DNA from: JBEKTY01 sp049515555
Lineage (GTDB): Bacteria; Planctomycetota; Planctomycetia; Pirellulales; Thermoguttaceae
Length of the DNA stretch: 23,526 nucleotides
Direction of reading: 5' to 3'
NCBI GenBank assembly: GCA_049515555.1
Contig: JBEKTY010000130.1
Span: 1 to 23,526 of the forward strand
Part shown: positions 1-6,059 of the stretch, piece by piece
Numbering within the stretch: position 1 is the first letter of the stretch
Layout of the letters: the number at the start of each line of letters is the position of its first letter
Translations under genes and position numbers: made by a program
Notes under the pieces: generated by a model
Seen by the model: the letters and a program-made list of their open reading frames with translations, nothing else
Told to the model about the DNA's origin: nothing
Databases searched by the model: none

Positions 1-317
1 CCATACAGAAGGCGCTCCAGGCGACCGCCAGCGGTTAGCGGCGCCTACTGTTGGCGATGGCTGGGCGGGTAAGGCGCTGGCAGTGCGCGCCGAGCCGGCT
101 TCACGCGTAGCCGTTGGAGCGTTGCCGCTGCTTTCCCCCCTCTTCACCCCTGCTTCCAGCGGGTTCCGTGCCTCGGTCGCCTCCGCCGCGACAACCGCTC
201 CGCCCCTCCTCGGCCCCACAACGCAACCGACTCGGGCCCGAGCGGCTACGCCGCCCCAACGGCGAAACGGGGCCGAGATTGGCGGGGGGCAAGGCGAGGT
301 GTTAGATTGGGCAACGG

Positions 318-353
318 CCCTCACCCTAACCCATCTCCCGGAGGGCGAGGGGA
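318..353 (+). repeat. CCCTCACCC...CTCCCGGAGGG palindromic repeat, copy 1
   Basis: A CCCTCACCCTAAC tract is followed by the palindrome CTCCCGGAGG and then a GAGGGGA tail. A second, better-preserved copy lies at about 21014-21061, inside a coding frame. The same general motif is, to my knowledge, common in intergenic DNA of many GC-rich bacteria. The function is unknown. Confidence 0.6.
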
Positions 354-521
354 CATCGAATCTGCAAATTTGCGGTACGCAAGCCCTTAAGTTCGTGCGT
401 ATGGGTCGTTCCTTTTCGGTCCCCAACTGCGCAGTAGTGTCGCCCGGTTGTTCTTCTGCAAGTCTGACGTACCCCTCACGCTTCGCGTTAGGCCGGAGGT
501 GCCGTTGCGTCTGTGCCAGGC

Positions 522-624
522 CCTCTCGCGGAGCGAGAGGAGTACGGAGATCGGCTGTACTCTTCATGCTGGAGCGTGAGGTTCTGCCGCAAGCTTCACG
601 CTCCAGCGTGAGGAATACGGTCGG
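522..624. repeat. Paired palindromes with GTA-containing feet
   Basis: Three related palindromic units lie here. The first, 522-540, is a perfect inverted repeat (arms CCTCTCGC and GCGAGAGG around GGA) followed by AGTACGG. The next two, about 558-581 and 595-619, are a head-to-head pair sharing the stem CACGCTCCAGCGTGA and each bordered by a GTACTC or GAATAC foot. Related units with other stems occur at 3372-3425 and 23197-23255. The layout recalls REP/BIME elements, in which a short GTAG-like foot flanks a hairpin. That comparison is an inference. Confidence 0.65.
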
Positions 625-851
625 GGCAGGGCAGGGCGGTCGGTTTCCGTACCATGGAACTTACCACCCAGTACGGTGGATGTGAGGCGTGGCGGGCACA
701 TTGCGGCGGGCGGCGGGCTGGCCGGCGGGCGCCCCAAGTCGCATAACCCGCACACCTTGCCCAGGCTACTTGATTTTCACCCACAGGGTGTTATCTTTAG
801 AGCGTGTGGTCAAGGTATTCTGTCTGTTTCACTACAAAAAGGAGGAGACCC

Positions 852-1781
852 ATGATTCGGCCAGGCTGGAAGAGTTTGTTGCTTGTGGGGGTCGTCGCGC
901 TGGCACTGGTGAGCGCGACGTCGGACGCCCAAGCGTGCAGGTGGTTGTGTGGTGGATGCGGGTACGGGCCCGCGTGCGGCGGCTGCGGCGGCTATTGGGG
1001 CGGGGCGTGCGGCTACGGCTGCGGATGTGGTATCTACGGCGGCTACTGCGGCGTACCGGTGCGGGCCTGTGCGGCGCCCTGCGGTTGGTATCGTGGTTGC
1101 TGCGGCTATAGCACCTGCGGAAGTTGCGGCTGGGGCACCTGCGGCAGTTACGGCTGCGGCACGTGCGGTTATGGTTGTGGCTGGGGCGCCTGCGATAGCT
1201 GTGGCTGGGGCACCCCGGTGGTTTCGGGCTGCTGCGGCGCGACCACGTACACTGGGGCGGTGACGGTTCCAGCGACGCCGAGCCCGACGCCGACGTTGGC
1301 CCCCGTCGCGCCAAAGGCGGAGACACCGGCAGTCGTGCCGGCCGAAGCGAAGCCCATCACGCCTGCGGTGACCCCGGTTACCCCGGCTCCGGTACCGCCG
1401 GCCCTGCCGGCGACGCCTTCGGCCAAGCCGACCGCCGCCCCCCTGCCAATTCCGGGGGCGCTTCCGGCTATTCCGGCCAATAACGCAACCTTGAACGCGC
1501 CCACGATGGAGAGTAGTGCCATTCTGACCGTCTATGTGCCGGCCGAGGCCAAGGTGACGATCAACGGCAAGCTCACCAAAACCACCGGCAGCAAGCGGCA
1601 GTATGTGTCGTTCGGTCTGATGTCCGGCTTCAGCTACAAGTATGAGGTGAAGGCCCAGATCGTTCGCGACGGGCAACTGCTGGAAGACACCAAGGTGATT
1701 TCGCTGACGGCGGGCGAGCGCGGGGCGGTGGCCTTCGGGTTCAACCTGCGGACCGCCGAGGGTCTGGCCGCCAGTTACTAG
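852..1781 (+). CDS. Secreted Cys/Gly/Tyr-rich protein with C-terminal TIGR03000 domain
   Basis: The 309-residue protein begins with a signal peptide (about residues 1-28, basic start, hydrophobic core, cleavage after AQA). A segment at roughly 29-132 follows with 23 cysteines, spaced mostly as CGxC, CGYG or CGW among Gly, Tyr and Trp. Next comes a Pro/Ala/Thr/Val linker (about 140-220). The C-terminal domain (about 222-303) carries YVPAEAKVTINGK, a GxxRxY turn, YEVKAQIVRDGQ and LTAGE, matching the planctomycete TIGR03000 family as I know it. The function of that family is not established. I chose the ATG at 852 because AGGAGGAG lies just upstream and the signal peptide starts there; an upstream start at 804 would place a polar extension before it. 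The cysteine density suggests an extracellular disulfide-linked or metal-binding surface protein (inference). It stands alone, with no operon partner. Confidence 0.88.
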   Translation: MIRPGWKSLLLVGVVALALVSATSDAQACRWLCGGCGYGPACGGCGGYWGGACGYGCGCGIYGGYCGVPVRACAAPCGWYRGCCGYSTCGSCGWGTCGSYGCGTCGYGCGWGACDSCGWGTPVVSGCCGATTYTGAVTVPATPSPTPTLAPVAPKAETPAVVPAEAKPITPAVTPVTPAPVPPALPATPSAKPTAAPLPIPGALPAIPANNATLNAPTMESSAILTVYVPAEAKVTINGKLTKTTGSKRQYVSFGLMSGFSYKYEVKAQIVRDGQLLEDTKVISLTAGERGAVAFGFNLRTAEGLAASY

Positions 1782-2098
1782 CAGTTGGCGGTTGGTAGTT
1801 GTCAGATGGCGGTTGGCGGCGCGGCGCTTGCTGGTCGGGCGTCGCCGCCGGTCAACAGGGCTGGATAAGCCAGCATTGGTGCCTTACGCGGCCCCCGCCA
1901 CGGGAAACCGTTGCGAGGGCCGCATCATTCTCATCCAGGTTGCGGGTTGGCCGAGGGCGTGCGATAATAGGGGTTTGGCGCGGCCGGGCGGGGCCACGCA
2001 TGGCGAAGCCCCGCAGAGGTGTCGCGGGGATTGCTGCGCCGGCCGCCGGGGGCTGTTCGGGCCGCGGACGACCGGTATCGCCTTGGGAGGTGTGATCC
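1782..2098. other. Intergenic region upstream of asd
   Basis: No gene is seen. Just after the preceding stop there is a GGCGGTTGG-type repeated tract (about 1784-1825), similar in style to the heptamer tracts elsewhere. A possible extended -10 promoter (TGCGATAAT) lies at 1960-1968. Confidence 0.5.
1960..1968 (+). promoter_or_regulatory. Possible extended -10 promoter for asd
   Basis: TGCGATAAT has the TGn extension followed by a five-of-six match to TATAAT. No good -35 box is seen at the usual distance. It lies about 130 bases before the asd start. Assignment is by motif only. Confidence 0.3.
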
Positions 2099-3127
2099 GT
2101 GTTCGATTCCGTCGCCGTTGTCGGCGCCACGGGCGCCGTAGGGACCATTATCGTCGAGTTGTTGCAGTCGCGGAAGTTTCCCTTCCGCTCGATCAAGTTC
2201 CTGGCCTCGAAGCGGTCGGTGGGCAGGACGATCCCGTTTGCCGGCCGGGCCTATGCGGTCGAGGAGCTGCGGCCCGAGGTGTTCGACGGCGTCGAGCTGG
2301 CCATCAGCAGCACGCCGGACGACGTGGCGCGGGATTTCATTCCGGGGGCCGTCGCCCGCGGCTGCGTGGTAATCGACGAGAGCGGCTACTGGCGGATGGA
2401 CCCGAAGGTGCCGCTGGTGATCCCGGAGGTCAACCCGCATGCGATCAGCCGGCACCAGGGGATCATCTCGAGCCCCAATTGCTCGACCACGCAGATGGTT
2501 CAGGCCCTGAAGCCGCTGCACGACGCGGGGCGGGTCCGCCGCGTGGTGGTCAGCACGTATCAGGCCACCAGCGGCGCCGGGCTGGCCGGCAGCCGCGACC
2601 TGGAGCAGGGCACGCGGGCCTTCCAGGCCGGGCAGGATTACCAGCAGGAGTGCTTCCCGCATCGGATCGCCTTCAATTGCATTCCGCAAATCGGCAGCCA
2701 CAAGAGCCAGGGCTACACGTCCGAGGAAATGAAAATGGTGCTGGAGACGCGGAAGATGCTGGAGGACGATACGATTCTGGTCTGCCCAACGTGCGTCCGC
2801 GTGCCGGTGAGCAACAGCCATAGCGAGAGCATCCTGGTCGAGACCGAGCGGAAGATATCGGCCGACGAGGCGCGGCGGTTGTTCGCGGCCACGCCGGGAC
2901 TGGTGGTGCTCGACGACCTGGAGCGGAAGGTCTACCCCATGCCCATCCAGTGCAGCGGCCGCGACGAGACCTTTATCGGGCGGATTCGCGAGGACCTGTC
3001 GTCGCCCAACGGGCTGGCCTTCTGGTGCGTCAGCGACAACCTGCGCAAGGGCGCGGCCACCAATGCCGTGCAGATCGCCGAGCTGCTGGTGAAAGGGCAG
3101 GGGGGCAGGGGAGGGGATAGGGATTAG
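2099..3127 (+). CDS. asd: Aspartate-semialdehyde dehydrogenase
   Basis: This enzyme reduces L-aspartyl-4-phosphate to aspartate semialdehyde with NADPH, in the cytosol, at the branch point to lysine/diaminopimelate, threonine and methionine. The 342-residue protein has the N-terminal nucleotide-binding motif VGATGAVG (8-15), the catalytic-cysteine motif SSPNCST (Cys128), the substrate-region motif SHKSQGYTSEE, and RVPVSNSHSE with the conserved C-terminal histidine. Length is normal for the family. The start is GTG at 2099, with GGGAGG at 2085-2090 as ribosome binding site. The last residues (GQGGRGGDRD) are not typical Asd sequence: they and the TAG stop are encoded by a G-rich heptamer array that begins near 3094. 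No metabolic partner gene adjoins it. Identification is secure. Confidence 0.97.
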   Translation: MFDSVAVVGATGAVGTIIVELLQSRKFPFRSIKFLASKRSVGRTIPFAGRAYAVEELRPEVFDGVELAISSTPDDVARDFIPGAVARGCVVIDESGYWRMDPKVPLVIPEVNPHAISRHQGIISSPNCSTTQMVQALKPLHDAGRVRRVVVSTYQATSGAGLAGSRDLEQGTRAFQAGQDYQQECFPHRIAFNCIPQIGSHKSQGYTSEEMKMVLETRKMLEDDTILVCPTCVRVPVSNSHSESILVETERKISADEARRLFAATPGLVVLDDLERKVYPMPIQCSGRDETFIGRIREDLSSPNGLAFWCVSDNLRKGAATNAVQIAELLVKGQGGRGGDRD

Positions 3128-3134
3128 GGATTAG
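3094..3134 (+). repeat. G-rich heptamer array at the 3' end of asd (left part)
   Basis: The sequence runs from GGGGCAGG-type units into GGGATTA units. It overlaps the last codons and stop of asd and is interrupted at 3134/3135 by the MITE-like element. The array resumes at 3300 on the other side (to about 3333). Removing the element and one copy of TTAG restores an unbroken GGGATTA phase. Confidence 0.8.
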
Positions 3135-3299
3135 TTGGGCAGCGCCACTTTGCGGAGAAAAGATGCCGTAACCTGCTTGAAAGAAAAGATTTGCGACATT
3201 TTCAGAGCCAAACATTTCGCTATTCTTCATAATTCGATGTAAGTCTTTTCCGCTAAGCATGTTGCGGCGAAAACTGTCGGCCAAAGTGGCGCTGCCCAA
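3135..3299. mobile_element. 165-bp MITE-like element with 18-bp perfect terminal inverted repeats
   Basis: The termini are perfect inverted repeats: TTGGGCAGCGCCACTTTG at 3135-3152 and its reverse complement at 3282-3299. TTAG is present directly on both sides (3131-3134 and 3300-3303), consistent with a 4-bp target duplication. The interior is also an imperfect inverted repeat: GCCGTAACCTGCTT in the left arm matches GCCGCAACATGCTT in the reverse complement of the right arm, followed in both by a GAAAAGA block. The element could therefore fold into one long hairpin. It looks less GC-rich than its surroundings and encodes no transposase. The minus strand stays open across all 165 bp, but I see no recognisable protein in it. 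Absence of a transposase and the small size fit a non-autonomous MITE (inference). Confidence 0.7.
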
Positions 3300-3333
3300 T
3301 TAGGGATTAGCGGATTAGCGGATTTAGGGATTA
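3300..3333 (+). repeat. Heptamer array, right part after the MITE
   Basis: Units TTAGGGA, TTAGCGGA and TTTAGGGA continue the array cut by the 165-bp element. The first four bases (TTAG) are the likely duplicated target. Confidence 0.7.
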
Positions 3334-3371
3334 TTGCGATTTGGTCGTTTAGGACCGCAGAATCAACAAAT

Positions 3372-3425
3372 GTATTCATCTCGCTCCGCGAGATGGGCTT
3401 TCATCTCGCGGAGCGAGATGAGTAC
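3372..3425. repeat. Head-to-head palindrome pair (CATCTCGCGGAGCGAGATG units)
   Basis: Arms 3376-3395 and 3402-3421 are perfect 20-base inverted repeats separated by six bases. The pairing extends outward to the GTA feet at 3372-3374 and 3423-3425 with one G-T wobble. Each arm is itself a palindrome (CTCGCTCCGCGAG type), so the locus can form one long stem or two small hairpins. The family matches 522-624 in architecture but not in stem sequence. It lies about 60 bases before the next gene and has no T-tract, so a terminator role for asd is uncertain. Confidence 0.75.
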
Positions 3426-3483
3426 GTTGGCAAACACGACAATAATTGATTCGGCGGTCCTAAGGCCCCTTTAGGAGCCCGCT

Positions 3484-3846
3484 ATGGGTGTCATCCACGT
3501 GACTGCGCGGATATCCAATCTCGCGAAGGACGCCGAGCCTTGGGAAGCCGAGTTCCTCGTCGAAACCGGCGCGATCGACTGCATGGCGCCGCGAGAGCGC
3601 CTGGTCCAGGCGGGCGTTCGGCCGGAGGGGAAATCGGTTTATGAGCTTGCCAACGGCCAGCCGGTGGAGTATGAGTACGGTTTTGCACGTGTATCGTTTC
3701 TTGGCGCGGAGACGGTGGCGCAGATCATCTTTGGCCCACCGGAAAGCGAGCCGCTTCTGGGTGTGGTCGCCCTGGAGAACACCGGCGTGGCCGTCGACCC
3801 GGTTACCCGGACGCTCCGCCGGATGCACGCACGACCGCTGAAGTAG
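3484..3846 (+). CDS. Clan AA (retropepsin-like) aspartic-protease-related protein, Glu at the catalytic Asp position
   Basis: This is a 120-residue single-domain protein with no signal peptide. The motif FLVETGAIDCMAP (about residues 28-40) aligns with the FLVDTGA catalytic motif of small bacterial clan AA proteases. LLGVVALENTGVAVDP near the C terminus matches the second conserved block (ILG-type) that closes the fold. The active form of this family is normally a dimer contributing one Asp from each chain. Here that Asp is Glu (codon GAA), so activity may be lost or altered. The start ATG has AGGAG at 3473-3477, six bases upstream. In other genomes such genes often sit near toxin-antitoxin genes, and here a toxin-antitoxin-like pair follows after about 400 bases. 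Fold assignment is fairly confident; cellular role is unknown. Confidence 0.75.
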   Translation: MGVIHVTARISNLAKDAEPWEAEFLVETGAIDCMAPRERLVQAGVRPEGKSVYELANGQPVEYEYGFARVSFLGAETVAQIIFGPPESEPLLGVVALENTGVAVDPVTRTLRRMHARPLK

Positions 3847-4242
3847 CCCGTGGCGATTCCGCGGCCCGGGCCGGTTTGAGGCCCAAGGGCGCGGTGAAGG
3901 GGCAGGGGAGGGGCTAGGGAGCACGGCGAGATTAGCGGTCAACGAACCGTCCGCGCTTGGAGCGCGCGTCGGCGTGGCCGCGGCGGATGCTGCGATCCAG
4001 GACGGCGCTGCGGCGGAGCGTCACAGTTTTCGACATGATGGCACCTGCATTCGATTGACTACTACTAGAATACTGTGGAATACAGATGCTGTCACGGGGT
4101 TGCTGGGAACCAACTGGACCTCGGAAAGTTGCCACGCCTGGGCACGCAGGAGTTTCGGCCAACGGCGGGCTTGCAGGACAGGGCCCCTGTAGATTAGCCC
4201 CAGTTTCCGAATAGAATAGAGAAAGAACAGGACACTGGCGAA
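3847..4242. other. Intergenic region with G-rich tract
   Basis: No convincing gene is present. A G-rich GGGGCAGGGGAGGGG-CTAGGGA tract lies at about 3898-3921, in the same style as the start of the asd heptamer array. A 34-codon minus-strand frame (4036-3932, beginning MSKTVTLRR) is open, but it lacks a clear ribosome binding site and any family match I know. TTGACT at 4055-4060 resembles a -35 box, but no good -10 follows at the right distance. The section 4065-4090 contains GAATAC twice, around a small CTGT/ACAG palindrome. Confidence 0.45.
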
Positions 4243-4488
4243 ATGGCCTGCTACGAGTTCGTCTGGAGCGATGCGATAGTTCGACACCTGGCGGAGCACG
4301 GGATCACGCAGGATGATTTCGAAGGCGTCGTGTGCAGCCCCTCCAGCAGAGGTTACAGTCGCTCATCCGGCTTGCCCGCGGCCTGGGGCCACACACAGGA
4401 TGGCCGTTACATCATGGCCGTTTACGAAGAATTGGACCAGGTGACTGTCATGCCGGTCACCGCGTACGAAGTCCCCGAACCACGTTAA
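4243..4488 (+). CDS. Small BrnT/DUF4258-like toxin candidate
   Basis: The 81-residue protein begins YEFVWSDAIVRHLAEHGITQDDFEGVV. It ends with a strand-rich half: GHTQDGRYIMAVYEELDQVTVMPVTAYEVPEP. A helix-initiating HLAEHGIT segment followed by GRY and a terminal beta-strand with xxPVTAYE is the layout of small RelE-fold proteins such as BrnT and DUF4258. Only 11 bases separate it from a helix-turn-helix gene, which supports a toxin-antitoxin pair with the toxin first. An AGGA sequence ten bases before the ATG is a plausible ribosome binding site. I cannot see catalytic residues specific enough to name the target, normally RNA in this fold. Family assignment is by pattern, so moderate. Confidence 0.65.
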   Translation: MACYEFVWSDAIVRHLAEHGITQDDFEGVVCSPSSRGYSRSSGLPAAWGHTQDGRYIMAVYEELDQVTVMPVTAYEVPEPR

Positions 4489-4499
4489 TAGGTATCGCC

Positions 4500-4832
4500 A
4501 TGGACAAGCGGCAAGCGAAACGAGTCTCCCGAGAACTAACGCCGGCCGAAGAGGCGCGGCTGGCGGCTTATCGCGAGCAGATCGCCCGGGAATTGCCGGA
4601 CCTTGTGGCCCGCGACCAGATGCGCAAGGACGCCCGCGAAGAAAGCACCCTAAGTAGTGAACTGCGTCGCGCCGTCCATGAAAGTGCATGGTCCCTGGCA
4701 GAGATTGCCGCGCGAGCGGGCATCACGCCGGTCGTCCTGGATGATTTTCTGACCGGAGAGCGCACGCTGCGGAGCGACGTGATCGACCGGCTGACGAGCG
4801 TCTTGGGCTATGAGTTGAACCGCACGACGTGA
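4500..4832 (+). CDS. Helix-turn-helix antitoxin candidate
   Basis: The 110-residue protein is highly charged over its first 60 residues. The C-terminal half carries an XRE-like helix-turn-helix: SLAEIAARAGITPVVLDDFLTGERTL, then a final helix DVIDRLTSVLGYEL. It would bind DNA upstream of its own operon and neutralise the preceding small protein (inference from arrangement). The start ATG is 11 bases after the toxin candidate stop, with AGGT upstream. Its TGA stop shares the A with the ATG of truA (TGATG), so truA translation is probably coupled to this gene. The same one-base overlap occurs between the VapB and VapC genes further on. Confidence 0.7.
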   Translation: MDKRQAKRVSRELTPAEEARLAAYREQIARELPDLVARDQMRKDAREESTLSSELRRAVHESAWSLAEIAARAGITPVVLDDFLTGERTLRSDVIDRLTSVLGYELNRTT

Positions 4833-5881
4833 TGCGAACGATCAAACTCAGCCTGGCCTACGATGGCACGGACTTCGCCGGCTGGCAGCGGCAGGCGGGC
4901 CGCCGGACCGTCCAAGAGACCCTCGAAGCGGTCATCGAGAAGGTCACCGGACGCCGCGGCTGCGTGCTGGCCAGCGGGCGGACGGACGCGGGCGTGCACG
5001 CCCTGGGCCAGGTGGTCAGCTTCAAGACATCGAGCCGGCTGCCGGTCGAGGTGCTCGGGCGGGCCATCAACGCCGAGTTGCCGCGGAGCATGGCGGTGCT
5101 CGAGGCGGCCGAAGCCCCCGCCGAATTCCACGCCACGCACGACGCCGTGCGGAAGCAGTATCGCTACGTGATTCACGACGGGCCCATCCGCCCGGTCTTC
5201 CAGCGGCATTACTGCTGGCAGTACAGCTACGGCCGGCTGGACGCCGCGGCGATGCGGCGGGCCGCCGCAGCCCTGGTCGGAACCCACGATTTCAGCAGCT
5301 TCCAGACCAGCGGGGCGCCCAGAAAAACCAGCGTGCGCACCATCTTCGACATCCGCGTCGAGCGGGGCAGGGGGGAGGGGGGAAGGCCGGGGGATTGGGG
5401 ATTAGGGATTGGGGATTGGAGTGATGAGGGCGGAAGGCGGAGGGCGGAAGGCGGAGGGCGGAAGGCGGAAGGCGGAAGGCGGAAGGATGAAGGCAATAGC
5501 CGGCGGCTAACGGCCGCTGGGGAGGGCCCGATCCCTAATCCCCAAACCCTAATCGCTAATCCCCAATCCCTAATCCCTAATCCCCAATCCCTAATCCCTA
5601 ATCCCCAATCCCTAATCCCTAATCCCCAATCCCTAATCCCTAATCCCCAGTCGCCCGCCCCGGGCGACCATGATTTCATCACCTTCGAGATCGAGGCCGA
5701 CGGCTTCCTGTACAACATGGTTCGGGCGATCGTCGGCACGCTGGTCGAGGTCGGGCGGGGGGCCAAGCCGGAGAGTTGGCCCGCGGCGGTGCTCGAGGCC
5801 CGGAATCGCCGGGCAGGGGGCCGCACCGCTCCGCCTCAGGGCCTGTTCCTGGTCAAAGTGGAGTACGGGGAGAGGGATTAG
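4832..5881 (+). CDS. truA: tRNA pseudouridine synthase A with a 100-codon repeat-encoded insertion
   Basis: TruA converts uridines 38-40 of tRNA anticodon arms to pseudouridine. Conserved blocks are present: LAYDGTDFAGWQRQ (8-21), the catalytic motif SGRTDAGVHALGQ (Asp52), GTHDFSSFQ, TSVRTIFDI and DGFLYNMVRAIVGTLVEVGRG. The protein is 349 residues; without an insertion at about residues 179-278 (nt 5366-5665) it would be 249, the normal TruA size. The insertion lies between the TSVRTIFDIRVER strand and the DHDFITFEIEADGF strand and is encoded by heptamer repeats. Its translation is Gly/Arg-rich, then EGGRRKA-type, then four tandem SLIPNPQ units. The ATG at 4832 overlaps the upstream stop (TGATG); the GTG at 4829 is an alternative. 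The TAG stop comes from another heptamer array. Identity is secure; whether the insert is tolerated as a surface loop is inference. Confidence 0.95.
   Translation: MRTIKLSLAYDGTDFAGWQRQAGRRTVQETLEAVIEKVTGRRGCVLASGRTDAGVHALGQVVSFKTSSRLPVEVLGRAINAELPRSMAVLEAAEAPAEFHATHDAVRKQYRYVIHDGPIRPVFQRHYCWQYSYGRLDAAAMRRAAAALVGTHDFSSFQTSGAPRKTSVRTIFDIRVERGRGEGGRPGDWGLGIGDWSDEGGRRRAEGGGRKAEGGRRKDEGNSRRLTAAGEGPIPNPQTLIANPQSLIPNPQSLIPNPQSLIPNPQSLIPNPQSPAPGDHDFITFEIEADGFLYNMVRAIVGTLVEVGRGAKPESWPAAVLEARNRRAGGRTAPPQGLFLVKVEYGERD
5366..5665. repeat. In-frame heptamer repeat insertion inside truA
   Basis: The 300 bases read in three blocks. First come G-rich heptamers, GGGGCAG through GGGATTA and GGGGATT types (5366-5419), then GGCGGAA/GGCGGAG heptamers (about 5430-5490). 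A short spacer with a GCCGGCGGC/GCGGCCGCT-like inverted stretch follows. The third block is C-rich, AATCCC/CCCCAAT heptamers grouped in 21-base units (about 5530-5650). The C-rich block is the reverse complement in kind of the GGGATTA block, so the insert can fold back. The 21-base unit is three heptamers, which keeps the reading frame. Confidence 0.85.
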
Positions 5882-5912
5882 GGATTAGGGATTGGGGATT
5901 AGGGGTTAGGGA
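5868..5912 (+). repeat. G-rich heptamer array at the 3' end of truA
   Basis: GGGATTAGGGATTGGGGATT-type units begin within the last truA codons and include its TAG stop. With the C-rich array at 6060-6101 it forms the flanks of an inverted-arm arrangement around a palindrome-rich spacer. Confidence 0.8.
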
Positions 5913-5939
5913 CGAGAGGCGTTGAGTCTTTCCCGCGTT

Positions 5940-6045
5940 GTGGCCGGTCTCCGACCGAGCCACGCCGCCGCTTTGAAGGTCTCCCTAGCCCCGGAGACCT
6001 TCGGTCGGGCCACGGCGGGGTCGGGAGACCCGCGCCGAACTGGGC
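5940..6045. repeat. GGTCTCCGACC / GGAGACC palindromic repeats
   Basis: GTGGCCGGTCTCCGACCG-AGCCAC (5940-5963) is a hairpin with arms around TCC. A second, related section (5978-6018) contains GGTCTCC and GGAGACC arms and then GGTCGGGCCACGGCG, echoing the first in the opposite orientation. This fills most of the 229-base gap between truA and the glycosyltransferase gene. No gene is seen. Confidence 0.6.
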
Positions 6046-6059
6046 CGGTCTTGCGTCTT

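Larger units (their letters stand above)
1..851. other. Gene-free leader region with repeats
   Basis: I see no convincing gene in this stretch. The open frames here have no good ribosome binding site, no recognisable protein motif and a composition typical of GC-rich non-coding DNA. It contains a CCCTCACCCTAAC-type palindromic repeat (about 318-353) and a cluster of paired palindromes (522-624). The last 50 bases form the leader of the next gene, with a possible -10 hexamer TATTCT at 816-821 and a strong purine-rich ribosome binding site at 840-846. Only the repeats and the ribosome binding site are clear. Confidence 0.6.

Noticed and set aside
83..685. Long open frames in the first 700 bases on both strands
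   Set aside because: No ribosome binding site, no domain motif, and the frames run through palindromic repeats. Long open frames are expected by chance at this GC content.
3372..3425. Rho-independent terminator for asd
   Set aside because: The stem is strong, but no T-run follows on either strand and it lies 245 bases past the stop, beyond a mobile element. It belongs to the palindrome family instead.
3932..4036. 34-codon minus-strand frame starting MSKTVTLRR
   Set aside because: The beginning resembles small antitoxins, but it is short, has no clear ribosome binding site and the remainder matches nothing I know. Not enough to annotate.
5530..5650. Possible CRISPR array (regular 21-base repeats)
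   Set aside because: The repeats are directly contiguous heptamers with no unique spacers, and there are no cas genes.
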